A program made the translations under genes and the position numbers. Below, one piece after another: positions 53,565-62,176 of a stretch of 64,000 bases of DNA. The notes under the pieces are model-generated. The model was not told where the DNA came from, made no database searches, and saw nothing but the letters and a program-made list of their open reading frames with translations. The DNA is taken from assembly GCA_030447505.1 (NCBI GenBank), contig JAUJOT010000005.1:356704-420703 (forward strand). Reading direction: 5' to 3'. Within the stretch, counting starts at the first letter, position 1. Each line of letters begins with the position of its first letter. This DNA is from Solirubrobacteraceae bacterium. GTDB taxonomy: Bacteria > Actinomycetota > Thermoleophilia > Solirubrobacterales > Solirubrobacteraceae.

Positions 53565-54173
53565 ATGTCAGCGCTGCTGGTCGGCTACGCCCGCGTCTCA
53601 ACCCACGATCAGGACCTCACGGCGCAACGAGATGCGCTGGCAGCGCTCGGCGTCAGCGCCGAGCGCACGTACGTCGACCACGGACTGACGGGCACCAATC
53701 GTGAACGCCCGGGGCTGCGCGAGGCGCTCGCCGCGTGCCGCGGCGGCGACACCCTGGTTGTCACGAAGCTTGACCGACTCGCACGGTCGCTGCCCGACGC
53801 CCGCGAGATCCTCGAGGACCTCACCAGGCGTGAGGTCAAGCTCAGCATCGGCGGGTCGGTGCACGACCCGACCGACCCCGTCGGCCGGCTGCTGTTCAAC
53901 GTGCTGGCGATGGTCGCGGAGTTTGAGTCTGACCTGATCCGGTTGCGCACCCGCGAGGGCATGCGCGTCGCCAAGGCCAAAGGACGCCTGCGCGGCAGGC
54001 AGCCCAAGCTCAACGCCCGTCAAGAGGCACACCTCGTGGCGCTACATCACGCCGGCGAGCACAGCACCGCCGAGCTCGGCGACCTCTTCGGCGTCGGACG
54101 CTCCACCGTGTACCGAGTGATCGAACGCGATACCCGACGCCGACAGCAGGGGAGCACAACCACGACTCGATAA
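53565..54173 (+). CDS. Serine recombinase (resolvase/invertase)
   Basis: 202 residues; GAAGGAGG upstream of the ATG. Catalytic Ser in LVGYARVSTHDQD, Arg cluster in VVTKLDRLARSLPDAREI, and REGMRVAKAKGRLRGRQPKL before the C-terminal HTH (STAELGDLFGVGRSTVYRVI). This is a complete resolvase/DNA invertase. No cognate transposase gene is adjacent; it may be a remnant of another Tn3-like element or act on an unrecognised invertible segment. Confidence 0.9.
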   Translation: MSALLVGYARVSTHDQDLTAQRDALAALGVSAERTYVDHGLTGTNRERPGLREALAACRGGDTLVVTKLDRLARSLPDAREILEDLTRREVKLSIGGSVHDPTDPVGRLLFNVLAMVAEFESDLIRLRTREGMRVAKAKGRLRGRQPKLNARQEAHLVALHHAGEHSTAELGDLFGVGRSTVYRVIERDTRRRQQGSTTTTR

Positions 54174-54294
54174 GTGAGCGGCCACCGCCACATTGCGTGA
54201 GCGGCAAGTCTGCCGCGACAGCCTGCTGTGCGGATTGAGGGCTGCTGTCCGGGATCCATGGCTCCCAAACCAGTCGCGCGGTACCGTTGACGGT

Positions 54295-54531
54295 GTGACC
54301 GAGCCGCTGACGCTGACCGCCGTCTTCACGCCCGATGAGGACGGCTGGACGATGGCTCAACTGGCTGAGTGGCCAGCGGTCGTCACCTGCGGGCGCACGG
54401 TCGACGAGGCGCGGGCGATGCTGCTCGACGCGGCACACGAGATGCTTGCCTCCTACCGCGATGAAGGCCGCGAGCCGCCGATCGGCGGCGGACACGTCGA
54501 GCAACTGACGATCGATGTCGCCGCGGCTTGA
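54295..54531 (+). CDS. hicB: HicB-type antitoxin
   Basis: 78 residues from GTG 54295. Partial RNase-H-like HicB fold: LTLTAVFTPDEDGWTMAQLA, EWPAVVTCGRTVDEA and the helix RAMLLDAAHEMLASYRDEG. Its stop overlaps the hicA start (TTGA). Expected to neutralise HicA. It lacks an obvious C-terminal DNA-binding domain, so it is the short type. Confidence 0.8.
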   Translation: MTEPLTLTAVFTPDEDGWTMAQLAEWPAVVTCGRTVDEARAMLLDAAHEMLASYRDEGREPPIGGGHVEQLTIDVAAA

Positions 54532-54725
54532 AACGCCGCGAGCTGGAGCGCCACCTCGCTGCTCACGGCTGCGAGGTGTTGCGCGAAGGCGCAAAACACA
54601 CCATCTGGCACAACCCGCCGGCCGACGTACGCGCGCCCGTCCCACGGCACCGCGAGATCCCGACCGGCACCGCCCGCGCGATCTGCCGACAACTCGCCGT
54701 CCCCGTCCCATCAGGAGCGCGCTGA
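54528..54725 (+). CDS. hicA: HicA-type toxin (mRNA interferase)
   Basis: 65 residues from TTG. dsRBD-like HicA fold: KRRELERHLAAHGCEVLREG, the catalytic His in AKHTIWHNP, and PVPRHREIPTGTARAICRQL. Cleaves mRNA when free of HicB. Order is hicB-hicA with 4-base overlap, indicating translational coupling with antitoxin first. Appears intact, unlike the phd/relE relic at 13.6 kb. Confidence 0.83.
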   Translation: MKRRELERHLAAHGCEVLREGAKHTIWHNPPADVRAPVPRHREIPTGTARAICRQLAVPVPSGAR

Positions 54726-54823
54726 ACCGGCCAAACCAGGCGATCGACGTCCCACAGCCGAACGAACGGCGGTTGGGACGCGCTCGTGGCCCTGTCCGCC
54801 CTGACTGAAGCGGGCACAGATTC

Positions 54824-54919
54824 TCACTGGCGCTTGAAGCCTGGAAGTCGGCGCCACCGGCCCGCCGCCAGCCCGCCAAGCAGGAGTCCAGCAAGCAGCG
54901 CTGCGACGCCGGCGAGCAC
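54824..54919 (-). CDS. Possible 31-residue membrane peptide after arsR
   Basis: Starting at a GTG 31 bases after the arsR stop: VLAGVAALLAGLLLGGLAAG followed by RWRRLPGFKRQ and a stop. A single hydrophobic helix with a basic tail. It could be a small co-transcribed membrane protein or chance; there is no strong ribosome-binding site. Confidence 0.3.
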   Translation of the reverse strand: MLAGVAALLAGLLLGGLAAGRWRRLPGFKRQ

Positions 54920-54950
54920 AGCCGTCAGGCGGACGTCGCTTGGGCAGCGT

Positions 54951-55295
54951 TCAGCGCGTCGCGCCGAGGATCTCCTCGAGCGCGGAGAGCTGGCGGCGCA
55001 GTCCGCCGCACACCTGCTCGCAGAGCTCGTAGACGCCGGGGTCCGCGCATACATAGCGGATGAAGTGGCCGTCCTTCTCACGGAACACCAGGCCGGCGTT
55101 GTGCAGGACGCCGAGGTGCTTGGAGACGTTCTGCTGTGAGGATCCGGTCGCCTCGGTCAGTTCCTTGACGGTCGCTCCGCCCTCGCGAAGCCGATCGAGG
55201 ATCTTGATCCGCATCGGGTCGGCGAGGACGCGGAAGCGCGCGGCGATCAGGTCGACCAGCGGGTCGGGGAGCGGATGGGGAAACGACGTGCTCAT
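54951..55295 (-). CDS. ArsR/SmtB-family repressor
   Basis: 114 residues from ATG 55295. Winged HTH: ARFRVLADPMRIKILDRLRE, ATVKELTEATGSSQQNVSKH (recognition helix) and GLVFREKDGHFIRYVC (wing). Cys residues in YVCADPGVYELCEQVC near the C-terminus could serve as persulfide- or thiol-sensing sites. It is divergent from the MBL-rhodanese operon and probably represses it, as related ArsR proteins do for sulfide/persulfide detoxification genes. Confidence 0.85.
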   Translation of the reverse strand: MSTSFPHPLPDPLVDLIAARFRVLADPMRIKILDRLREGGATVKELTEATGSSQQNVSKHLGVLHNAGLVFREKDGHFIRYVCADPGVYELCEQVCGGLRRQLSALEEILGATR

Positions 55296-55341
55296 CAGAT
55301 CAACAAGGGTAGCATGACAACGCTCTAGCTGTATTGCAAAC

Positions 55342-55359
55342 ACAACTACACGGTTGTAG
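55342..55359. promoter_or_regulatory. Candidate ArsR operator in divergent promoter
   Basis: The 110-base gap between arsR and the MBL gene is unusually AT-rich. It contains overlapping dyads ACAAC-N6-GTTGT and CTACA-CGGT-TGTAG. Position suits a site controlling both promoters. Confidence 0.45.
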
Positions 55360-55404
55360 GCGTGCTACGCTCGGACTCATGATCAGCGACTTGAAGGCGA
55401 CAGC

Positions 55405-56853
55405 ATGATCTTCCGCCAGATCACGCAGGACGACCTCGGTTGCGCCTCGTATCTGATCGGTGACGAGAAGGCGGGGGTGGCCGCTGTCGTCGATCCGAAG
55501 CTCGAGATCAACGAGTACCTGCGCCTGGCGCGCTATCTGGGGGTGAGCATCGAGCACATCCTCGAGACGCACAACCACGCCGATCACGTCTCCGGCCACG
55601 GCCGGCTGGCCGCCGCCACCGGCGCGAGCATCCACATCCACCGCGACGCCAAGCCCGACTACGACCACGAGCCGTTTGACGATGGCTGGGAGCTCGAGCT
55701 CGGTGGCGTGCGGGTGCGCGCGCTGCACACGCCGGGTCATCGGCCCGAGCACACCGCGTTCGCGCTGATCGACAGCCGCCGCGGCGAGGAGCCGTGGGCG
55801 GTGCTGACCGGCGACACGCTGTTCGTCGGCGACGTCGCACGGCCGGACCTGGCGATCGACAAGGAGGACGGCGCGCGTGGCATCTACCAGTCGCTGCACG
55901 CAAAGCTGCTGTCGCTCGACGAGCGCACCGAGTTGTGGCCCGGTCATCTCGGCGGCTCGCTGTGCGGCGGGCCGGGGATGGACCTCAAGGTCTCCTCGAC
56001 GATCGGCTACGAGCGCGACCACAACCCGACGCTGGCGATCGACGACGAGGACCGCTTTGTCGAGCAGGCGATCCGAAAGCTCGGTCCGCAGCCACCGAAC
56101 TTTCAGAACATCGTCGCGATCAACCGCGGCCCGCTGGTCACCGCGACCGCCGACGCGCACCCGCTCACCCCGCGCCAGGTCGAGCAGAAGCGCAGCGAGG
56201 GCGCCCTGATCGTCGACGTGCGCACCGAGCTTCAGTTCGACGACGCCCACATCCCCGGCGCGATCTTGATCACGATCCTGCGCGCCGGTTTTGGCTCCAA
56301 GCTCGCCTGGCTGGCCGACCCCGACCAGGCGATCGTGCTCGTCGGCCGCGACGACGAGGACGCCCAGGAAGCCGTCGCGCTGGCCGGATCAGTCGGCATC
56401 ACGAACATCGCCGGCTATCTCGCCGGCGGCCTGACGACGTGGCGCGAGGAGAAGCGCGACGTGCAGCGCGCGGCGCGCATCACCGTCCCCGAGCTACACG
56501 AACGCTACGAGCGCGACGACGAGCTTCAGATCCTCGACGTCCGCGAGCAGTCCGAATGGGACGCCGGGCACATCCCCGGCTCGCTGTTTACCCCCTATCA
56601 CGACCTGCACGAGCTGCCCGCGGGCCTCGACGCGCAGCGACCGGTTGCGGCGATCTGCGGCTCGGGGCAGCGGTCGGCGGTGGCAGCCAGCCTGCTTCAG
56701 CGCCACGGCGCCCACGACGTGCTGCACGTCGTCGACGGCGGCGTGCCGACGTGGGGACGGCGCGGCTGGCCGCTCGAGCAGCCCCAACCGCAGCAGGACA
56801 GTGGCGACCAGGCGCCCGACCGCGAGCGCATCAGCCCCGATCCCACCGCCTAG
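55405..56853 (+). CDS. MBL-fold persulfide dioxygenase-like protein with two rhodanese domains
   Basis: 482 residues. Residues 1-240 are an ETHE1-like metallo-beta-lactamase domain: THNHADHVSGHGR (His56, His58, Asp60, His61), HTPGH (His112) and TGDTLFVGD (Asp137). Residues ~255-350 are a rhodanese domain without a catalytic Cys (VGRDDED loop); ~360-455 a second rhodanese with Cys418 (ICGSGQRS). The protein should oxidise a thiol persulfide to sulfite or move sulfane sulfur, in the cytoplasm. First gene of a sulfur operon, followed at once by the TauE/SafE gene (stop TAG, GTG 3 bases later). Confidence 0.9.
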   Translation: MIFRQITQDDLGCASYLIGDEKAGVAAVVDPKLEINEYLRLARYLGVSIEHILETHNHADHVSGHGRLAAATGASIHIHRDAKPDYDHEPFDDGWELELGGVRVRALHTPGHRPEHTAFALIDSRRGEEPWAVLTGDTLFVGDVARPDLAIDKEDGARGIYQSLHAKLLSLDERTELWPGHLGGSLCGGPGMDLKVSSTIGYERDHNPTLAIDDEDRFVEQAIRKLGPQPPNFQNIVAINRGPLVTATADAHPLTPRQVEQKRSEGALIVDVRTELQFDDAHIPGAILITILRAGFGSKLAWLADPDQAIVLVGRDDEDAQEAVALAGSVGITNIAGYLAGGLTTWREEKRDVQRAARITVPELHERYERDDELQILDVREQSEWDAGHIPGSLFTPYHDLHELPAGLDAQRPVAAICGSGQRSAVAASLLQRHGAHDVLHVVDGGVPTWGRRGWPLEQPQPQQDSGDQAPDRERISPDPTA

Positions 56854-56855
56854 TA

Positions 56856-57625
56856 GTGCTGCTCGCCGTCGCGTTCGGCCTGGCGATCGGCGTCGCGCTG
56901 GGGATGCTCGGCGGCGGCGGATCGATCCTCGTCGTGCCGGTCCTGACGTACGTGCTCGGACAGGCGCCCAGCAGGCGGTCACCGCATCGCTGGTGATCGT
57001 GACGGTCGCGGCGATCGCCGGCGGTGCCGACCAGGCGCGCCACGGAAACGTGTGCTGGCGCCATGCGGGGCTGTTCACGGCCGCCGCCCTGCCCGGGATC
57101 GTCGCCGGCACCGCCGCCGGCGACGCCGTCAGCGGGCGAGCGCTGCTGGCGGCGTTCGGCGTCGTCATGCTCATCGCCGCCTACGCCACGGCGCACAAGA
57201 AGACCATTCAGGCCGGCTCGGAGGAGCGCTGCCCCGCCATCCGTCCGGCCTGGGATGTCGGGTTCGGGGCGCTCGTCGGCTTTCTGACCGGCTTTCTCGG
57301 CGTCGGCGGCGGCTTCGTCGTCGTCCCGGTCCTCGCCGTCGCGCTGAGCTTTCCCATGCACAGCGCCGTCGGGACCTCGCTTGCCATCATCACCGCCACC
57401 GGCGTGCTCGGCGCAGCGGTGCACTTCGCCTCCGGGCGCAGCATCGACGCCGACGTGACGATCGCGATGACCGCGGCGATGGTCGCCGGAGCGCTCGGCG
57501 GCGCGCGGCTCGGCCAGGGCGTGTCCGAGCGAGCGCTCGCGCGCGGCTTCGCCACGCTCGTCACCGTCGTCGCCGTCTACCTGATCGCGAGCTCGGCGTT
57601 CTTCGGCGGCCCGCCGGGGAACTAA
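56856..57625 (+). pseudogene. TauE/SafE sulfite/anion exporter, one-base deletion
   Basis: From GTG 56856: LLAVAFGLAIGVALGMLGGG then GSILVVPVLTYVLGQAP, the first TauE/SafE repeat. In GCGCCCAGCAGG one C is missing (expected GCG CCC CAG CAG). The other frame then runs QQAVTASLVIVTVAAIAGGA ... GALVGFLTGFLGVGGGFVVV to the end. Joined, it is a normal ~256-residue eight-helix protein. Its role in the operon is export of sulfite or thiosulfate. With a single missing base, sequence error is a strong alternative to true loss. Confidence 0.85.
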
Positions 57626-57649
57626 GTCACCGACAAGAGGAGAACCAAG

Positions 57650-58180
57650 ATGCACAACGTCAACATCGACGCCCTCAACAAGACGATCGACAAGGCGCGC
57701 CAGGACCCCTCAGCCGTCGCGCAGCAGGTCAGCTTCGACGGCGAATGGAACGTCGCCGACGGCCCGCAGTTTCGCGCCACGATCCCCGTCCCCAACGGCG
57801 ACGCGGTGACGTTCGAGGCTGACTTCCCGCCGCCGATGGGCGGCACCGGATCGGCGCCAAACCCGCTGGCCTACTGCTTCTGGGGCGGCCTTGCCTGCTA
57901 CGCGATGACCTACGCCCAGGAGGCCGCCCGCCAGGGCATCGAGCTTCGCGCACTGCGCGCCCGCGCCGAAGCGCGCGTCGACCAAAGCCGCGCGCTCGGC
58001 GTCACCGACAACGCCCCCGTCGAGCAGATCGACTGGCAGCTCGACGTCGACGCCGACGCCCCCGCCGAGCGCCTGCAGGAGATCAAGCGCATCGCCGACG
58101 AGCACTGCCCCGGCGTCTACTGCGTCGCCAACCCGATCGACCTGCACACCCACCTCAACATCACCGCAGACAGCGCATGA
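57650..58180 (+). CDS. OsmC-family protein of sulfur operon
   Basis: 176 residues with GAGGAG upstream. OsmC/Ohr fold: FEADFPPPMGGTGSAPNPLA then YCFWGGLACYAMTYAQEAAR with Cys in the central helix, and the later Cys in DEHCPGVYCVANPID. In Ohr/OsmC the two Cys reduce peroxides; sulfur-operon OsmC proteins are thought to handle persulfides. The stop overlaps the next gene (ATGA). Confidence 0.87.
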   Translation: MHNVNIDALNKTIDKARQDPSAVAQQVSFDGEWNVADGPQFRATIPVPNGDAVTFEADFPPPMGGTGSAPNPLAYCFWGGLACYAMTYAQEAARQGIELRALRARAEARVDQSRALGVTDNAPVEQIDWQLDVDADAPAERLQEIKRIADEHCPGVYCVANPIDLHTHLNITADSA

Positions 58181-58653
58181 AGATCCAGCGCGCCAGCCGC
58201 GCCACAGAGCGGATGATGGTCCCCAAGTACGCCGACCAGGCCGGTTACGTGATCGTCGACTCGACCTGGGGGCAGATCCAACCGCTCGAGATCGCTGCCG
58301 GCGTACAGACGATCGCCGAGCTCGACGTCATCGAGCACCTCCAAGCCGGCCTGCCGCTCATCGACACCCGCCACCCAGAACAACACCAGCAGGCCACCAT
58401 CCCCGGCGCGCGCGGCATCCCACACGAGCAGATCGCCGCGCGCGTCGACGAGCTCAACCGCGAGCACGTCACCGTCCTGTTTTGCAACGGACCGCAATGC
58501 CCCGCCACACCGCAAGCCGTGCACGCCCTGCTCGACCACGGCTATCCGGCCGACAAACTGCGCTACTACCGCGGCGGCATCCACGACTGGATGACACTCG
58601 GGCTGCCCATCGACGGCTCACGCGCTCGCGCCGCCGGCCCGTCAGCGCGATGA
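58177..58653 (+). CDS. Rhodanese-like sulfurtransferase
   Basis: 158 residues. Single rhodanese domain (~45-150): LPLIDTRHPEQHQQATIPGA, active-site loop FCNGPQCPAT with the nucleophilic Cys, and YRGGIHDWMTLGLPI. The N-terminal 40 residues are an extension without known domain. Coupled to osmC by a 4-base overlap. Transfers sulfane sulfur between thiols. Confidence 0.88.
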   Translation: MKIQRASRATERMMVPKYADQAGYVIVDSTWGQIQPLEIAAGVQTIAELDVIEHLQAGLPLIDTRHPEQHQQATIPGARGIPHEQIAARVDELNREHVTVLFCNGPQCPATPQAVHALLDHGYPADKLRYYRGGIHDWMTLGLPIDGSRARAAGPSAR

Positions 58654-58699
58654 CGCACAGCGCCGCGCAGAGGCATCTCGGGTACCGGCATCATTAGAC

Positions 58700-59022
58700 A
58701 TGACGCAACAGCCAGCACACCAACCAGCACAGCCAACGCGCGGCGAAGCGGCTGCGGCCAGCGAGACCAATGGCTTTGCCGTCGCCTCGCTCGTCCTCGG
58801 GATCGTATGGCTGATGGGGCTCGGGTCGATCCTGGCTCTGGTCTTCGGCTACATCGCAAAGGCCAGATCGACGCCTCCGGCGGCAGGCAAACAAGCCGAC
58901 GGACGGCGATCACCGGGATCGTCCTCGGCTGGGCCGGCGTCGCGCTGCTGCTCGCGATGATCGCCGGCGCCTCAATGATGCCGTGGGGCGACGGACCGAT
59001 GCGCGACCATGGCCACGAGTAG
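58700..59022 (+). pseudogene. DUF4190 membrane protein, one-base deletion
   Basis: First frame: ETNGFAVASLVLGIVWLMGL then GSILALVFGYIAK, the DUF4190 first helix. Then one G is missing (AAAGGCCAG, expected AAG GGC CAG). The next frame has GQIDASGG ... RTAITGIVLGWAGVALLLAM, the second helix. The end overlaps the next gene start by 14 bases. Confidence 0.75.
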
Positions 59023-60157
59023 CTCGCGGGACCAAGCGCCCGGCGAGAGCGCAGGCGCGGCGCGCCGAGCGGCGCCGAGCGCTGTAGCGCGCAGCCCGCG
59101 AACGTTCACCTCGCCCCGCGAAATGCTCGGTGACGTTGCCGCGCTCGCGAAGTCGAGCGTTCCGCTCCTCCGCGCCTACCGCGGTGGCGTCGAGCCGGCG
59201 CTGCGCGAGCGCGTGATGGTCGCCGTGAGCCGCGCAAACGCCTGCCAGGGCTGCACACGCGTGCACGAGCGCTGGGCGCTTCGAAGTGGCGTTACGGACG
59301 ATGAGCTCAGGGCGATCGGCCTCGCTGATCTCGCCGCGCTCGACGAGCACAGCCGCGCCGCCGTCGTCTATGCCACCGAGCGCGCTGAGCGCAGGTTCCG
59401 CGCACCGCCGTCCCCCGAAGTCGAGCAGGTCGCGCGCAATCATCTTTCGCCGGCCGCTCTTGAGCAGGTTGATGCCGTCGCACGCGCGATGGCGTTGGCG
59501 AACCTGTCGCTCAACACGCTCAGCGCGATGATCGCTGCGAGCGGCCGGTCGCGCCGCGACCATCCGGTGTTCGCGCGCGTGTGGGAGCTCATCGCCAGCC
59601 GCGCCGTCGCCGCGCAGGACCGCGCCGAGCTGCTCGCCGGCCTGCACGGCGACGTCATCGAGGTCGGAGCCGGCACCGGTGAGAACTTCGGCCACTACCC
59701 CCCGGCGGTGCGCTTAGTCGTTGCCGTCGAACCCGAACCGCGCCTGCAGCGCCGTGCGCGGCAAGCCACGGCGCACGCGAGCGTGCCGATCAGCGTTGTG
59801 GACGCGACGGCCGAGGCGATCCCCGCCGCCGACGCGTCCTATGACGCCGCCGTCGCCTGCCTCGTGCTCTGCTCCGTACCCGCGCAGCCGGTCGCGCTGG
59901 GCGAACTGCGGCGCGTGCTGCGTCCTGGCGGCGAGCTTCGGTTCTACGAGCATGTCGTCGCCCACCACGGATGCGTCGCGACGCTGCAACGCGCACTCGA
60001 CGACTCCGGCCTCTGGCCACGTGTGGGGGCCGGGTGCCACCTCTCGCGTGACACCGCGCGGGCCATCGAGGAGGCCGGCTTCGCGATCGAACAGTGCCGG
60101 CGGTTTCTGTCGGGTCCGGTTCCCCACATCGCCGGCGTCGCGCGGCGCCTCGCGTGA
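59009..60157 (+). CDS. AhpD-like carboxymuconolactone decarboxylase / methyltransferase fusion
   Basis: 382 residues. Residues ~35-190 are an AhpD/CMD-type helical domain with the redox motif Cys79-x2-Cys82 and His86 (ANACQGCTRVHERWA). Residues ~205-380 are a class I methyltransferase (VIEVGAGTGENFGHYP, VVAVEPEPRLQRRARQ, YDAAVACLVLCSVPA, LRPGGELRFYEHV) of the UbiE/phospholipid-methyltransferase-like type. Coupling a thiol peroxidase-like fold to methyl transfer in one chain is uncommon. No stop or frameshift separates the domains. Confidence 0.85.
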   Translation: MATSSSRDQAPGESAGAARRAAPSAVARSPRTFTSPREMLGDVAALAKSSVPLLRAYRGGVEPALRERVMVAVSRANACQGCTRVHERWALRSGVTDDELRAIGLADLAALDEHSRAAVVYATERAERRFRAPPSPEVEQVARNHLSPAALEQVDAVARAMALANLSLNTLSAMIAASGRSRRDHPVFARVWELIASRAVAAQDRAELLAGLHGDVIEVGAGTGENFGHYPPAVRLVVAVEPEPRLQRRARQATAHASVPISVVDATAEAIPAADASYDAAVACLVLCSVPAQPVALGELRRVLRPGGELRFYEHVVAHHGCVATLQRALDDSGLWPRVGAGCHLSRDTARAIEEAGFAIEQCRRFLSGPVPHIAGVARRLA

Positions 60158-60365
60158 CCGCTGGCGACGCTAGATCGCCAGCTCGGCGAGCCGCATGTCC
60201 TGCCGCCAACGCGCCCGTCATGACACGGTTCCCTCCGTTCGCGGGGGCCTGGTGCCGCAGGAGACTGGGCGGCCAGCCGGGCGCGCGTGGTCGCCTCCGG
60301 TGGCGCCCGGCGCGCCGCACGTCTCACCAGCCGATCAGCCCGGCCGCGGTCACCGCGAACGCAAT

Positions 60366-60971
60366 CTAGGTCTGCCAGCACGCCCACCGCCCAAACTGCC
60401 CGGCCCCGCGCGGCCCGGCTGAGGTCGCCGGCGCTGGCGGGCATAGGAGGCGCGGCCGGCCTGCCGCTCCAGCGAGCGCAGCAGTAATCAAAGAGCCACC
60501 TGCGCCTACCGTCGCGCCGCCGCGCACCCCACACCGTATGTATCTGTCGCGGAGGCCGAGAATCAACCGCGGATCATCGCCGCATGCGCCGAGGCATACG
60601 CGACCGCGAGCTGCTCGACGTTGCGAGCTGCCACCACAAGCGGAGATGCGCGGCGTATGGCTGCGCACCGCAGCAAAGCAACCCTGCTCGAGCAACTCAT
60701 AGAACTCAAACCGTGGCGCCGTGCCTAGGTGCTCGCGCACCTGGCTCCACAACCCCTTCTGGCCGTCCGCCGCTTGGAAGCGCTCCCACTCCTTGCGGCT
60801 CTGCCAAATCCCCACGCGACGGTAGCGCCCCGGATGCTCCTGCGAGCGACCAAAGTCGACGGCATGTGCGCCCGTCGGCGGCTCACTTGCCGGGCGGTTT
60901 GAGAAGGCGTCTTCGAAGGCCGCCTCCGCCCCCGGCTTGACGTCGAACTCACCGATCGCGATGACGGTCAT
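60366..60971 (-). CDS. Antibiotic-biosynthesis-monooxygenase (ABM) domain protein with doubtful tail
   Basis: 201-residue frame from ATG 60971. Residues 1-100 are a ferredoxin-like ABM fold: TVIAIGEFDVKPGAEAAFED, YRRVGIWQSRKEWERFQAAD and FEFYELLEQ. ABM proteins are usually ~100 residues. The remaining 100 residues are Arg/Gly/Ala-rich without structure and may be read-through after a lost stop or frameshift near 60670. The enzyme role is heme degradation-like or small-molecule oxidation, unknown here. Confidence 0.7.
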   Translation of the reverse strand: MTVIAIGEFDVKPGAEAAFEDAFSNRPASEPPTGAHAVDFGRSQEHPGRYRRVGIWQSRKEWERFQAADGQKGLWSQVREHLGTAPRFEFYELLEQGCFAAVRSHTPRISACGGSSQRRAARGRVCLGACGDDPRLILGLRDRYIRCGVRGGATVGAGGSLITAALAGAAGRPRLLCPPAPATSAGPRGAGQFGRWACWQT

Positions 60972-61254
60972 GCAGAAGTGCGCTTCCGCCGGCGACCGAT
61001 CGCTTGAAGCACAATACTCGCCAACACGCCGCGGCGTCTCGCGCAACCCACAGCACGGCATCCAGGGCTGGTACCCGCCGCTGGCGCCGTTTCGGGGGAC
61101 GGGGTGCGCACGCGCCGTGAGATCGCTGCCGAGCGGACGGCTCCCAAGGGGGGGCGCGGCGAGGCAACTTCGACGGCCCGCAGACGCGCCGAAACAGCGG
61201 CAGCGCTCGCCGCTGCGGCACGCAGATAGCCAAAGCACGTCGGCGCCGCGGGTC

Positions 61255-62004
61255 CTACTCGACGAGTTGCTCGAGCGCTGCCTTCAGGCGAGCCGAAACC
61301 GCCGGCGCCGGCGACGAGGACAGCGTCGAGCGCAGGCCAACGAGCGCCTGGATCAACGGCGGACACCGCGGGCAGTCGCGCAAGTGGGAGTCGACGAACT
61401 GCCGCGTCGGCCCGTCAAGTCGATCGTCGAGGTAGTCCCACAGCGCCACACGAGCCTGCCGGCACACGCTGGTGTCGCTCACCGGCTGCGGCGGCTCGCC
61501 AGCAAGTTCGCGCGTCAGTCGCAGCCGCGCGCGCTGCAACCGCTTATAGGTCGCAGCAGTGCTGATCGCGATGGTCTCCGCGATCTCCGAAGCCGACCAG
61601 CCCTCGCCGTCGTAGAGCACCAGGACGCTGCGATCCATCGGCTCCAGGCGCGACAGCGCCGCTCGCAGAAGCTCCGCGTCCGCGGCACGGTCGACAACGC
61701 GCTCCGGATCCTCGACCTCGACGTCGATCAGCTGCGCCTCGGACAGCAAGTCGACGTGCAGCGCGAGAGGCAGCGCTCGCGCCCCGAGATCGACAGCACG
61801 GTTGACGAGGATCCGATGCAGCCACGTCGCGAGGGCGGCATCCCCGCGGAAGCTCGCTCGCGCTGCCCACGCCCGCTCGAGCACGTCCTGCACCAGATCC
61901 TCAGCGTCCGTGCCGGCCGGCGCCAGCCGCTGCGCCATACGGACCACGCGCGGCGTGGCCCGTTCGAGCTCGCGCTTGAAGTCGGCGCCGTCCGTCGGCG
62001 TCAA
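61255..62004 (-). CDS. ECF sigma factor with fused zinc-finger (anti-sigma-like) domain
   Basis: 249 residues. Sigma region 2 (PRVVRMAQRLAPAGTDAEDL, VQDVLERAWAARASFRGDAA, WLHRILVNRAVD) and region 4 (LEPMDRSVLVLYDGEGWSAS, EIAETIAISTAATYKRLQRA) are followed by a zf-HC2-like domain (CRQARVALWDYLDDRLDG ... HLRDCPRC) and a short tail. In most systems the zinc-binding anti-sigma domain is a separate protein; here it is in cis, suggesting built-in redox or metal control of the sigma factor. Confidence 0.87.
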   Translation of the reverse strand: MTPTDGADFKRELERATPRVVRMAQRLAPAGTDAEDLVQDVLERAWAARASFRGDAALATWLHRILVNRAVDLGARALPLALHVDLLSEAQLIDVEVEDPERVVDRAADAELLRAALSRLEPMDRSVLVLYDGEGWSASEIAETIAISTAATYKRLQRARLRLTRELAGEPPQPVSDTSVCRQARVALWDYLDDRLDGPTRQFVDSHLRDCPRCPPLIQALVGLRSTLSSSPAPAVSARLKAALEQLVE

Positions 62005-62176
62005 CCGGGCACCGGCGGGTGTCCAACTACTGAGCGACGCCCGTCTAAGCGTAAACGACCATCGACAAAGGAGAAGACAGCTTGTCGCCTGACGTAGTGA
62101 CGCCGAAGGCCGTCCCGCGAGCCATCCTGGCTAGGGTGGTCATCGGCCTGCCGGCTCTGGTGGCTGGAGGGCATCG

